DNA of 64,000 nucleotides from Holothuria scabra (lineage: Eukaryota; Echinodermata; Holothuroidea; Aspidochirotida; Holothuriidae), in assembly GCA_037179385.1 (NCBI GenBank), contig CM074179.1:75319719-75383718 (forward strand), in the 5' to 3' direction. A program made the position numbers and the translations under genes. This document shows, piece by piece, positions 53,881 through 64,000 of this stretch; position 1 is the stretch's first letter; every line of letters starts with the position of its first letter. The notes beneath the pieces were generated by a model, which worked only from the letters and a program-made list of their open reading frames with translations, searched no databases and was not told the DNA's origin.

Positions 53881-54814
53881 ACAAACTATATATATATATT
53901 TCTCACCTCTCCCATGCTGCGCAAAACTTTCACAAAGGTCGCCTCAGCGACCAACCGTGCCCCGCCGCCTTGGTTGGATCTCCCTTCATAGTCCCCTGGT
54001 CCCTGAAGAAACTTTGTAGTACAGAAATATGAGCACACCAAATATAACTATTATTATTCAAAATTTTTCGAACCTTCATTTCAAGACCAGACGGATTTGA
54101 CTACTAGCTCAAGAAAACAAGTTGATAACATTTTAAAGAAAAAAAAAATCCTCTTTGTTTATTTGCTGCAAAGTTTATACCAGTAGGACTATCAGTGTTT
54201 GTAAGTATCGATTTTAACCATTACAGTTTTAAATTGAGTCCTTACAACATGAGTATCCCTATCAGTTGACTTGGATTGCGATTTGCGAGGTTTCCTCTGA
54301 AAAGTTGAACTGCGATCAAGTAAAGCAAATAAGAAGGAAACAAGGCGTATCTGGGGGCTTTAGGGGGCGAAAATATTTTCCTGGTTATCTCTATGTCCTT
54401 TTCCAAAGTCACGAAATATTATTCAGAGGCCTAGGGTTGCTTAGGTTTATACCAAAGAGGTTATCTTGGGTCATATGTACATGGAAACATTTTAGGGATA
54501 GAGAATTCTTTCTCGTAATGTGTACTATCGGCAAAAAGACTAATCGGAGCGCCACCATCATATCGGCCCGGAGCATTTAGAAAATTTTGAAGACAGGCCA
54601 ATCATATTGTCGGAAATTGCGTTTCCCATTGTTCTGAGTAAAAACTAAGTGGTCCTTCAGAGTATTCGTTTGTAAAAGAAATGTTCCCTTTAATAACAAA
54701 CAAAATGATCTGAAAAATAGCAAATGCAATGTACCACTATATTATGTTGGGAGCAAAATTGTATTGTATTTTCCTATACACCCTCCCACGTTTTTAAAAT
54801 ATCGGGGTTATAAC
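53881..54814. other. Non-coding; transposon debris with one core module
   Basis: No gene seen. 54345-54635 contains a degraded element: a GGGGGC-rich start, then CGGAGCGCCACCATCATATCGG and AAAATTTTGAAGACAGGCC. This is one of the shared core modules described in the findings. Confidence 0.5.
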
Positions 54815-54975
54815 CAGGGTCGGTGTTTTATTTACTCCAACACAATCCTGGTAAAGTTTCCTAGTTAAACTAGCTCAAACCCTAGTTACTTTAACCAGAG
54901 ATTGTGTAAGTTTAACCAGGATTTGCGTTAAAATTTCACCAGGATTCTATTGGGCTAAAGAGAACGCCGATCCTG
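54815..54975. mobile_element. Miniature element with CAGGGTCGGTGTT ends
   Basis: 161 bp. The left end CAGGGTCGGTGTTTTATTTA pairs with the inverse right end CAGGATCGGCGTTCTCTTTA, and similarity extends to about 37 bp. Most of the element is terminal inverted repeat. The flanking 8-mers do not match, so the target-site type is unknown. Confidence 0.6.
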
Positions 54976-56594
54976 CTTGGATTTAACAGCGGTTTTGATC
55001 TATCCGTGTATCACTCTAACAATAAAAGAGCGGAATTTCGCTTGTCGCAAGAGTGGAGGTGATTGTCTTCACTCCAGAAAAGGAAATTCACTCCAAAAAA
55101 GCAAAGTTTTACTCTTGAAGAAGTGTCTAAAGGAGCCACTCTTAAAAAGAGTGATCCCTGCAGACACTCGTTAGTTGAGTAATGGATTTCACTCTTTTTG
55201 TGGTAAATACCACTTTTACTGGAGTGAACTGACACATTCTGAGGAATTAAGTTCGAGTGTAATGATATTAAAATGTTGATTTTTCTAAGAGAACGTGGTT
55301 CAGAAATCGGATTATCATTTCCACCTCTAAGTATTTTTTTTTTCTCTGAGCCATTTCCCCACTTACTTTTCTCATGTGTTTTCTCGTAAGCTCCTTTTGC
55401 CATTTCAAGAACAAAAAAACAAAAACAAAAAAAACCTGGGGTTACAGCAAAGATAAAAGGGCTTTAGTTAAATTTCTGCAGTTTGAATAAACAAGAAGGA
55501 CAGTAATTGGGTCAATTGCTATCGTGGATGGACTACGGAGAGGGCTTGTTTCCCTTCCCTTTGATAAACGTTTTCATTTTGAGCAAAGCCTGGATTTAAT
55601 ATCATGATGCTATGTTTGGCACATTTTGAAGTGGCCTATATATACTTCTTTACGCTTTGTTTACTGTTTTCTTTTCAGAACAAAGGAAATTACTGAGCAT
55701 AAGTAAGAGAAAGGAAGTGCACCAAAGCTCTAAAACAGTGAAAGTATTGTACTAAATAATGCAGTAGCGTAGCTATTGACAGAATTTTTTTCTCAAGCTA
55801 GGCTTAAAGTTCATTGTGTGATCGTCCAAAGGAATACCTATCAGAACATTGCAATCAGTTGGCGCCGAGTGTATAGGAAATTTTGAAAAATTGACACCGG
55901 ATGGCCAAAAATGCATGCATTTTTCGGGTTTAAAAAAGCAAGACTGTACACAGTCATTTTAGCAGGATGGTGTACAAACTTAAAACATTATACAGATCTG
56001 AGGCATGGGGGGATGGGGCTTAGAGGAGTAACAATACTGCCCCCCCCCCCTTGGTGAGAAATTGTAATATTAGAAGGTAGGCTATAGATCGCAAATAGTA
56101 AAATTTATGATCGGGATTCATCTTAAAAGTAGTAGCAGTACTGCCTGACGTTGTAGTTGCAATAAGGGAAGATAATCAAGACAATGTGGTAAAAAGACTA
56201 GCCATTCATCTTTTATTTTATATTAGCTATTCTAATAATAACCCTGTCAAATTCAATTTTATCAACCTTAATTTTATCAAGGATTGAGGTTAGTGCAAAC
56301 TGGTTTTGGAGAAAGGGGAAATTTTTATGTGTACTGGTGGGGAAGATAAATGCTTTTGAGCCCTAGCGTGGCTCATAGTAAATTGCGAAATATATCAAGT
56401 ATAATTGAAACTAATATGTTGGGTACAGAGGATTCTCTGCCAAAATATGTTATCATTCTCCTGAAGATCTAAGTGGCGCGCCATCACAGGTTGAGGTAGG
56501 GGTACAATTTTGAAAGATTGCAACCGCTCACATAGTAGGAATGCTGGCATGTCCCAATTATATCACCAGTGGTGTAAAGGCATTTTAAAGATGA
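54976..56594. other. Non-coding; repeats and transposon debris
   Basis: 55010-55240 has many CACTCC/GAGTG words in both orientations, suggesting a foldback remnant. CAGTAGCGTAGCTATTGACA near 55763 looks like a hAT-type left end without a partner. Shared-core fragments occur at about 55857-55920 and 56470-56510. No gene seen. Confidence 0.5.
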
Positions 56595-56885
56595 TCGGTG
56601 GTCTCGTGAAAATGCAATAAAATTTATGCTAGATTCTGACGTCACAAAATACCATTGTTTTATCTACGGTTTTAACTACGATTGCAAACTGATTCAATGC
56701 ACCGTTGATAATACGAACGTTTTCGAACCGATTCGATACTTAACACTATCGATGAAGTGACATCATCGATAGTGTATAGAATCGCTTCGTAATCAAAATT
56801 ACGACAAGAGTTATCTGTGACGTCATCCAAAGTTCGGCATAGATTTTATTGCATTTTCAAGAGACGACGGGTCGTCTTTGACAAG
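56595..56885. mobile_element. Foldback element with a central 13-bp hairpin
   Basis: Outer arms GGTCTCGTGAAAATGCAATA (left) and the inverse of CGTCTCTTGAAAATGCAATA (right) continue into TGACGTCA near both ends. At the centre, ACACTATCGATGA (56743-56755) and its exact inverse (56763-56775) enclose a 7-nt loop. The whole segment can fold into one long hairpin. It ends only about 35 bp before family B copy 2. Confidence 0.75.
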
Positions 56886-56918
56886 GGTGCTACCAACGTG
56901 GAATAATATTGATCTGAG

Positions 56919-58469
56919 CAGTGGCGGAGCTAGGGGTTTCGGTCAGAGGGGGCGAAAATGGTCTGCAGGGGCGCTTCGAAGGAGTAAATACCCTGAGTAT
57001 CCGCACGATCGAAGCCACGACTTTTAATATTTTCCATTATTTTGATTTTCACCAGGTAGAAGATTACTTTAACATTTCTCCTCAGCAAGTTTTTCTATTA
57101 AAACATGTTACAGTTTCTATCAATGGGCTCCGCTGAAGAAAATTCGGGGGGAGGGGGACTAAATTCTTGTAGGGGGAAGCTCCGCGCCACCATGAGTTGG
57201 CGCGGAGCGTAAGAAAATTTTGGCCCAAAATGCCGCTCAGATCGCTGGAAATGACATTTCTAAAGCCTATTTACCGCATATAAATAAATGCTTTCTTCGT
57301 TTTTTCAGGTTTTTTTTTTTATTTATTTTCCAGGGGAGGGGAAGTCCCCCCCCCTTTCCCCTACCTGCGGGCGCGCAGGTTTCTATCCTTCTCTTTCACA
57401 TTCTAGTGTGAAGACAGTCATTATGTTTTGTGTGTTATTGTCAGGTCTCGATTTAAGATTTTAATGTAATAATGGGCTACTTTTTGAAGGTAAAGATTAA
57501 ACCTGCTGGAGCTAAATAGCAAGCAATCTTACAGAGGGTAAAAGTTATGGAAAGTAATCACCGTTAGGTGTACATTTTTGGCACCTGGAAATCAAGATAA
57601 GTACAGGAGGAAACATTAAATGAGGTAATTTACATCATGCGACCACTCTTAAATAGCCATTAATTAATTACATTAAAAGAAATAGCCAAGACAAGAGGTC
57701 GGTTTGGCTTTCTAGATACCGAAGTCATAATAAATAAAAGTAGCCTAAACTTAAGCTTTTTTGATGCAATTTTCTGGCATTTTAGACCACGGAAGTACAG
57801 AAATAATCATTTTCATAGAATTATCGTGCATTGTCAGAAATAGCCATTTATTATGATAATGGTCACTTGAAGGAAAGCGAAATGAAAACTACTCATTACA
57901 ACTCTTAAATCATTACCACTATGATAACAGTTCTATTTTATTTTAACCTGAACGTTCTCTTCAAATGATTTTGAAAAACGTCTTTTTATTGTTTATGTTG
58001 ACAATTATCCCCCACAACAAGAGGGCTATTTGCGCTACAATTATTGCTGCACCCTTTGCAACATCTTTTACTGGCCGGGAGGGTTAATTTAATGTCAGTC
58101 TGTGTATTTTGTAAGCTTATAATCTCGCTTGGTGTGGAAGCAACGAACTTAGCACGCGACAACATTCATTAGTGCGTATAAAGCATGAAGATATGTTTGC
58201 GGCAAAACCTATCCCTAAATTACAGAAGATGACCTTTTTCATCAGAATAAGTGCAGTTATAGTACATTTATTGGTGGCTGTTTGAGCATTTTGTTATCTG
58301 GGCCTTAAAACAACGTTATTAAATTGTGTCTTTTGCAAAAATGGTGCAAGAGTAAAGTATGTCGAAAACCCCAAAAGGGCGCCGACAGACGATTTTGGTC
58401 CGTCAGGGGGGTGGGGGGGGCGACCGCCCCCCCCCCCCCCCGCCTGACCATATGGCAGCTCCGCCACTG
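56919..58469 (+). mobile_element. hAT-like family B element, copy 2
   Basis: This 1551-bp element starts CAGTGGCGGAGCTAGG and ends ..GGCAGCTCCGCCACTG. Perfect 8-bp direct repeats GATCTGAG flank it (56911-56918 and 58470-58477). It is colinear with copy 1 (9262-10878) over its whole length, including the nested H element. No transposase is encoded. A long C/G tract lies close to the right end. Confidence 0.95.
57122..57379 (+). mobile_element. Family H element nested in family B, copy 2
   Basis: It starts AATGGGCTCCGC and ends ..CCTGCGGGCGCGCAG. Exact 8-bp direct repeats TTTCTATC flank it (57114-57121 and 57380-57387). It is at the same position as H copy 1 inside the other family B element. 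It carries the core module CGCCACCATGAGTTGGCGCG at 57186-57205. Confidence 0.9.
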
Positions 58470-58477
58470 GATCTGAG

Positions 58478-59617
58478 GCATGCAAAAGGAGTCATAGAGG
58501 GGTTGAATTATCTTCTCTCTGGTGAAAAAATGTAAATTTTTAAGGTAGAGATCGCATATTGTGAGATATTTGATGGGATTCCACATTGAAAATATATTGT
58601 CAAAACGATTTCTCTTTGTTGAAAAAGGAAACTTCTGTTGGTATACTGGTGGAGGAAATAATTGGTAATAACTACCTTTCCACTGCACTGCATCATCATT
58701 GAGCTCTACTCATAGTCGTGTTAGGTTGGAGTACAAACAAATGTTATCATTTTCGTGATCTAAGCGCATCCTCTGTTGTCGGTTGACGTGGAACGTGGAA
58801 AATTTTTTGAAAAATCTCTACCCATGAGATACGATACCCGATGAAATGTACCGATACAGGAACTAGTCTTTACACCCCTGGATGGTCTACCTTCTCCTTG
58901 TGTAATCTGACAATTGAGAACACCCGCAACCATTTTTCAACTTTCGCCACCCCGAAAAATATTCTACTTTTCGGGCAAAATATCGCCTAAACTATGAAGT
59001 AAGTTTGAGGAATAAATAGTAAATGATTTTGGTAGGTTGATTGAACTGAAGAACTTTGTCGTGAATTTTCATTGTTATGAATTTTTCATGGAAAGTTTCC
59101 AGTGACTATAATGCTTGATGCTTTTTCTTTCTTTCTTTGTTCCCCTATTTGTCCGTCCAATATTTAAAAGAATTCGGGCACACTTAAGAGTTTTATGTGA
59201 AACTTAAAGCATACGTAAAAGAGACATGCGCAGCATGGGCGGCGATCAGTACTTTGAAAGTGGGGAGGGAGGAGGGGGGGATAAAGTCGGTGACACTATC
59301 TAAGTGGAGGGCCATCATGAGTTAGCGCCGAGCATACAAAGAACATTTTGGCCAACAATATACCCGATATCACCGAAAATGGCCCTTTAAGGGTTATCTA
59401 ATGTGATATCATAGCAACTGTCAGAAGCGTATTTCATAAAAAGTAGAAAGGCCTATTGTAAAAAGAATAGAAAAGTAAAAGTTGGGAAGAGGTATATTAC
59501 TATACATAATCAAAGGTATGATATCCTAAATATTAACTGCCAACCGATACGGTATTCACCGGCATTGATTTCGGCATGGACTGAAATACACAGAGGTGCC
59601 GTCACCCGGTTAACAGG
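58478..59617. other. Non-coding; transposon debris
   Basis: The inverse of CAGGGGTGTAAAGACTAG lies at about 58863-58880 and CAGTGGTGTAAAGGC at 56567. They could be two ends of one element, but the flanking 8-mers differ. A degraded element starting CATGGGCGGCGATCAGT near 59235 carries a shared-core variant at about 59300-59390. No gene seen. Confidence 0.45.
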
Positions 59618-59922
59618 TTAAAGAGCCAATCCTCTCACCCCAATCTACAATCTTGTAGGGGTTTACCGTAATTCTCAGTTGGCTCAGCTCTTTGATTGAC
59701 AGCTAATTCAAACAATGCAGAGTACCAAAGCTTATATTACACAGCATGAACAGTACTGAGAGTGTTTTGATTATACACAATCAGCTTTTCTACACTCACC
59801 CTGAAGCAGTAAACTGAGATTGTGTCTTGATGAGGATGATTTTCAGACAATTGTGGGAGGGGCTTTAGTAATATATGCTAGGAGAATTGGTACTGTTTGG
59901 GGTGAGAGAACTGGTCCTTTAA
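59618..59922 (+). mobile_element. Miniature element F, copy 2
   Basis: This 305-bp element is bounded by TTAA on both sides (59618-59621 and 59919-59922). The ends AGAGCCAATCCTCTCACCCC and the inverse of AGGACCAGTTCTCTCACCCC form TIRs of about 25 bp or more. It is colinear with 36557-36860. TTAA targets are used by piggyBac and Kolobok; the ends do not settle which. Confidence 0.88.
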
Positions 59923-60109
59923 GGGATGCAGTCACGGTCTAAGCCTACCTCACACTTCCTGTTCACACTCTGACACAGAAAGTAACTGATGCTTTTGAAG
60001 AATCAGTTTCTAGTTCAATCGACGGCATTACGTCATTGAAAGTGGGGTTTTGCGTAAAGTTAGTTTTGCACATCCTAATCGGAGGGCTACAAGAAGTTTG
60101 CGCGAAGTG

Positions 60110-60260
60110 TTTGTACAAAGGAAACATTGCCATTGCGCATGGTTATCAGCATAAACAATTGACTAAGGGAAACAGGCCAGTGAGCCCCGACTGGAAAAAC
60201 GGACGTCAACGGCTCGACTTGAACCAATTGGTTGGAAACTGGGTCGTTAAACTCCATCAT
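60110..60260 (-). repeat. Dispersed repeat G, copy 3 (inverted)
   Basis: The inverse of 7100-7255 and 17943-18060: CCAATTGGTTGGAAACTGGG, GGCTCGACTTGAACC, GGAAACAGGCCAGTGAGC. The three copies differ by several substitutions, so they are old. The ORF across it is not preserved in the other copies. Confidence 0.65.
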
Positions 60261-60564
60261 CTAAATAAATGCCCTATTTTATTCATGGAATGATATCCTA
60301 TAATGCCCCCTTCTCCCAGGGTGGCAGCCCGCGATGCTGGAAACTGGAGAGTGTAGGCATACATGCATACAGTGCAGAAGACAGGTACCTTTGCCACAAG
60401 ATGCTGTCAAAAAACATCCGTGTCATTTCACAATCTATACTTCTTACTTCCTTTGAATGAAAACAGCCACAATTGAAATTTAAAGCTAATAAATTGGTAC
60501 AGTATATATGAACCTTCTACAATACATCTCTTCTTGCCTGCAATATGGGATAAAAACTTATTAA

Positions 60565-60851
60565 GATGGGCGTCCGCAGGTAAGGGCAAAAGGGGGGGGG
60601 GCACTTCCCCTCCCCCCCCCCCGGAAAATCAAAAATTTGAAAAGACGTATAAAAATCAAAGCAAAAACCCGAACAAAACGTGTTTTCCAAGTTTCTATGC
60701 CAAAAATAGGCTTTAGAAATGCCATTTTAGGCGATCTGGGAGGCATTTTGGGCTGAAATTTTCGCACGTTTCATGTCAATTCATGGTGACTCAGAGGTTT
60801 TGACCCCGTCTAGAAATTTTGCCCCCTGACTTTTTTCTGCGGAGGCCCATG
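60565..60851 (-). mobile_element. Family H element, free copy 3
   Basis: This 287-bp element starts GATGGGCGTCCGCAGG and ends with the inverse of CATGGGCCTCCGCAGA. Exact 8-bp direct repeats CTTATTAA flank it (60557-60564 and 60852-60859). The interior, inverted, has the core (CACCATGAATTGAC..GAAAATTTCAGCCCAAAATG). It shows that H can move independently of family B. Confidence 0.9.
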
Positions 60852-60859
60852 CTTATTAA

Positions 60860-63170
60860 ATAATATGTGATAAGTCCCACCCGTTATGCGAAAAAGCAAA
60901 AATTTTGAGATTAAACTTTCAATTTTCAGGATTAAAATTCGAATATTCGAAGTAAGAGATTGACAGTTGAAGTTGCGGGATTAAAAGTGTGAATTTTGTC
61001 TTTCATGGTGCTTTTTTCTTCTTATTTCCCTATTTAAAGCCACCTTATAAATAGCTAATTAGCCTACATGATATAAGTTCACCTTTAATGCATTTCGACT
61101 CAAACGAATTTACATTGTATCGGCCCGATTTGGTTGCTTGTTCGTGTGCATAGATTAATGGGTGAGATTATGCAAGAGTTCAGTCGTCACAAGGGCAAAG
61201 AAGGGGATCGAATCTTTGGCCTCCCCATTTGTCGTATTAAATGGAAAATTAGGAGCTTTACCGGATGAGCAGGAAGCAGGAACTCCTTTTATTGGCCAGA
61301 ACGCGTTTTTAGGGAACTGAAGATATAGGGCTGTAGGTGCAATTTGCGTGCAAATTTTGTGATAGAAAAAAAAAGATTTACAATTCAAAATTTTCGCCTG
61401 TCACACATTCGTTTCACGATTCGCAATTTGTTAACTTGTGATCATACAATAGGGAAATAAAATTACACGAAAGTTTTCAGGCAAGACACGAAAATGAAAA
61501 GTGCATCTCCAGTCTCTCTCTCTGCAAGGGGTGACTGCTGATATAATTTAATCATTTTCTATAAAAAAAATCCTTTTGAAGTTACCAACATTTGCACGTA
61601 CGCCTACTTGGAACAGGCTAGTCTTTCTTCTTTGGTTTTATTGCTTTAATCTTTAATAGCATCAGCCTTCCGTAAGCTTATGGATTCAGATTGCTCAACG
61701 CTATCGTGAGTTCTACAACAGCTATTAATAAAAATTTTGACCTAGTTCGCAGCCAGACATTTTGCCATGGTTTACAATTTATATATTACACCGAAAATTG
61801 GGGCACATGCCCCATCGCCTTATCTTCAAAAGTTTTAAATTTAAGCTCTGCTCCTCAAGCAGGCGCAAATCTAAAGGGGGAGGTTTACGGGCCTCATCCC
61901 CACCCCCCGTTTTTCGCCACATCCATAGGCGTAGGGGAGCATTTCAGTTTTGGGGGGCGGATGATTCTCTGAGCCAAAAATGTAATTCTACCCGAGAGAC
62001 TATCTAAGTGGAGCGCTACCATCATTTGGTGCGGAGCGTACAGAAAATTTTGAAAAATCGCAACCCTTCAGACAGCCTGGGAAATGGCCTTTCCCAGGCT
62101 TATAAGCATAACCAAAGCCGTCGATATTTTGAACTTTCGTTTGCAATAAAATTTTCACCAAAAATGGGCAAATCTACAAAAAGGTCAGAAAACTCCCAGA
62201 TGAAATGTACCACTACCATTGAATGACTACAATAAGCTATAATCATTGGAAAATGAGTTTGTTTGGGCGTTCTACACCGTACTATTTTACGTCATGCAGT
62301 ATGAGACTATCATCAATGTAAATTTGAAAATTGAAAAACTTCAGAAACCCTCGAAAATCCCAAGGCTTCTCAACTTCGAGGGAGGATGGCATTGCATCGC
62401 ATTCCGGCTGCCTATTAAATATAAGTTTCATCGAACTTTACAAGGATTCCGTGTGTTTTAGCAGCCTGTTTAGCTAAGATTCAGAGAATTACCTGAGTGG
62501 GGATGCCATGCAACGAATTGGCCCTTAAAAACCGATTAACTCAATTTTCCCGCGATTCACAAGCAAGGTTAGCAGCCTGTTTATATGCATTTAAACAAAC
62601 AAGGATGCAAATTATTTCCTAGTGAGCAAACGACCTAAGTCCATATCAGCGGTTTTGGCACACTTGATCCCCACAAACAGGGGACAAACAGAACGTACGG
62701 AATCAAGTCATGGGTTTAGTTGGATCATATGTTTTATCACAAATGGTTATCAGACTATTTTGGTGCGCTCTGATTTACACTTTGCTTCAATGTTTTGTTG
62801 TCTTGTTATCAGCATCCTCTGGTAACAACTTTTAATTGAGAAACACCGTCCAGCAAAACAAAAGTTCATGGCTATGTGTGAATATTCCGTCCTGGTAGGA
62901 CTCAACTTGTGATTTGCAGATGGGCTTTGAAGGGGAATGATAACTGTCTCGATGCAGAGCTTTCAATGCATGTGTTGTTACAGAAACTTGTGACGCACTA
63001 AATTCTGCGCCCTTGGTGCGCATTTCTCATGGTTTCTACTAGGTCCATAACTGATAATGCAGTGCAACTTTTCCGATTATGGCCCGTTTCGCATTTAGGG
63101 CACATTACTGTAACTTGAGATAATCTTCACAACGGGAGAGGATTTTGGAGAATGCGATATCAGCCTCCTC
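60860..63170. other. Non-coding stretch with one core-bearing fragment
   Basis: No gene seen. 61925-62110 is a degraded element with CATAGGCGTAGGGGAGC at its start and the core GGAGCGCTACCATCATTTGG..GCGGAGCGTACAGAAAATTTTG at about 62010-62055. The remainder is AT-rich without definable repeats. Confidence 0.5.
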
Positions 63171-63310
63171 TCGCCACCCTGTACCTACCCCTTCCCATCC
63201 CTCCCCACCCCTCCCCACCCCTCATCACCCCTTCCCCATCCCTCCCCACCCCTCAGCCTACCCCTTCCCCATCCCCCCACCCCTCCCTATCTCACCGGCC
63301 CCCATCCCTG
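63171..63310. repeat. CCCCACCCCTCC pyrimidine-rich low-complexity tract
   Basis: Tandem-like CCCCWYCCCTCCCCACCCCTC sequence. The Pro-rich ORFs across it are low-complexity artefacts. Such tracts can form triplex or i-motif structures in vitro; no function is inferred here. Confidence 0.8.
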
Positions 63311-64000
63311 ATCGATCCTTCGCAGAACAAAAAGTTAAGCATGTGAATGGATCGTATTTCCCGAGAATAACGAATATGGAAGAAAAAGCTCGAGTGCCAT
63401 TCCCAGCTTCCCTGGTTCGCCAGTCAAGTCCTCCCAGTCGATCTAGTTGGCCACCCAATTCAGAAATCCTTGCAATGGCGTGACGAAGTAACAACGAAGG
63501 CATATATACGTACACTTAAATTTAGGCGTTCGTTTAGTCAGCGGTCGGTCGCGGTCCATATATGATACTCCATGGCCGACGCGCCATAGCCTGAAGTTGA
63601 GGGTCAAACGATGGATGCACACACTGACACAGTCGACAGGAAAAGAGTAACAGCTGGCCAAGTTCATTTCTAGTCTATTCCATCCAAATTTCTGACGGTG
63701 GTCCAACCCTCAACTGGATCCAAGCAGTAGGCCTACGTTCTATCCGAAATTAGCCTAGTCAAATTTATGGTCATAGTTTTGGCCATACCTGTAGCTAACA
63801 GTAACGTTAACACTAACAATAACAGGGTAGCCTAGGCCCCTGGGCAAGGCTAGGCTTAGGCTAGGCCTAGGCCTAATTCAATTTCTCGATTGTGAGGCCA
63901 ATATTGTCATATTGAAGTAGACCAAAGGGTAAGCTAAGTAGGTTACCTAGGTTATGTACTTATTAATTAATAATTTTAATAAATATCCAAATTTTGATCC
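63311..64000. other. Non-coding end of window
   Basis: No protein-like ORF. TAGGCCTA/GCCTAGGC words cluster at about 63720-63900. An exon of a neighbouring gene beyond the window cannot be excluded. Confidence 0.4.

Noticed and set aside
56567..58880. CAGTGGTGTAAAGG and inverse CAGGGGTGTAAAG as two ends of one 2.3-kb element
   Set aside because: The ends look alike, but the flanking 8-mers (TATATCAC, GATGGTCT) do not match.
63145..63483. Pro/Ser/His-rich ORFs
   Set aside because: Low-complexity translation of a CCCCACCCCTCC tract.
1..64000. CRISPR arrays, operons, bacterial insertion sequences, rRNA genes
   Set aside because: None seen; the repeats are dispersed eukaryotic transposon remnants and the one gene is spliced.

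Overview
This window looks like nuclear DNA of an invertebrate animal. It is AT-rich, has long introns with GT..AG boundaries, and is packed with dispersed transposon remnants. Jockey/CR1-like and Tx1/L1-like retrotransposon pieces and many TAGGCCTA/CTAACGTTAG-type simple motifs suggest a marine deuterostome, probably an echinoderm. The taxon is inference; no rRNA or mitochondrial marker is present.

One host gene was found. It is a NUP35 (Nup53) orthologue on the minus strand, running from a proposed start at 48237 to a stop at 18066. Eleven coding exons were assembled by hand from splice sites, phases and remembered family similarity. Together they give 1125 nt (374 residues plus stop) with every phase matching. 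Landmarks are an N-terminal [10 protein letters not shown] block, [12 protein letters not shown], the Nup35-type RRM (about residues 217-294) and the C-terminal EYMFGW membrane-binding tail. Exons 2-11 are well supported. Exon 1 (MNFH plus one base) fits perfectly but is tiny.

1-14.4 kb: a decayed Tx1/L1-like LINE on the minus strand (about 7.6-14.3 kb) is cut by two hAT-like elements with 8-bp target-site duplications (TSDs). To its left, a hAT-like element (1548-4525) holds a second one (2128-3566), again with TSDs. 14.4-18 kb: sparse repeats and the NUP35 3' UTR. 18-48.2 kb: NUP35; its introns carry hAT-like, piggyBac-like and foldback elements, two tRNA-like sequences and tandem duplications. 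48.2-51.3 kb: a mosaic of oppositely oriented jockey/CR1-like reverse transcriptase pieces around a (GTGTT)n array. 51.3-64 kb: intergenic sequence dominated by foldback and hAT-like non-autonomous elements, including a second full copy of the family found inside the LINE.

The main unexplained structure is a GC-rich core of about 100 bp (GGAGCGCCACCAT..GTTGGCGCGGAGCG, followed by AAAATTTTG). It recurs in at least eleven places, both strands, inside elements with different ends. Several of these elements have exact 8-bp duplications, so the nesting order can be read directly. No CRISPR array, operon, rRNA gene or intact transposase gene was seen.
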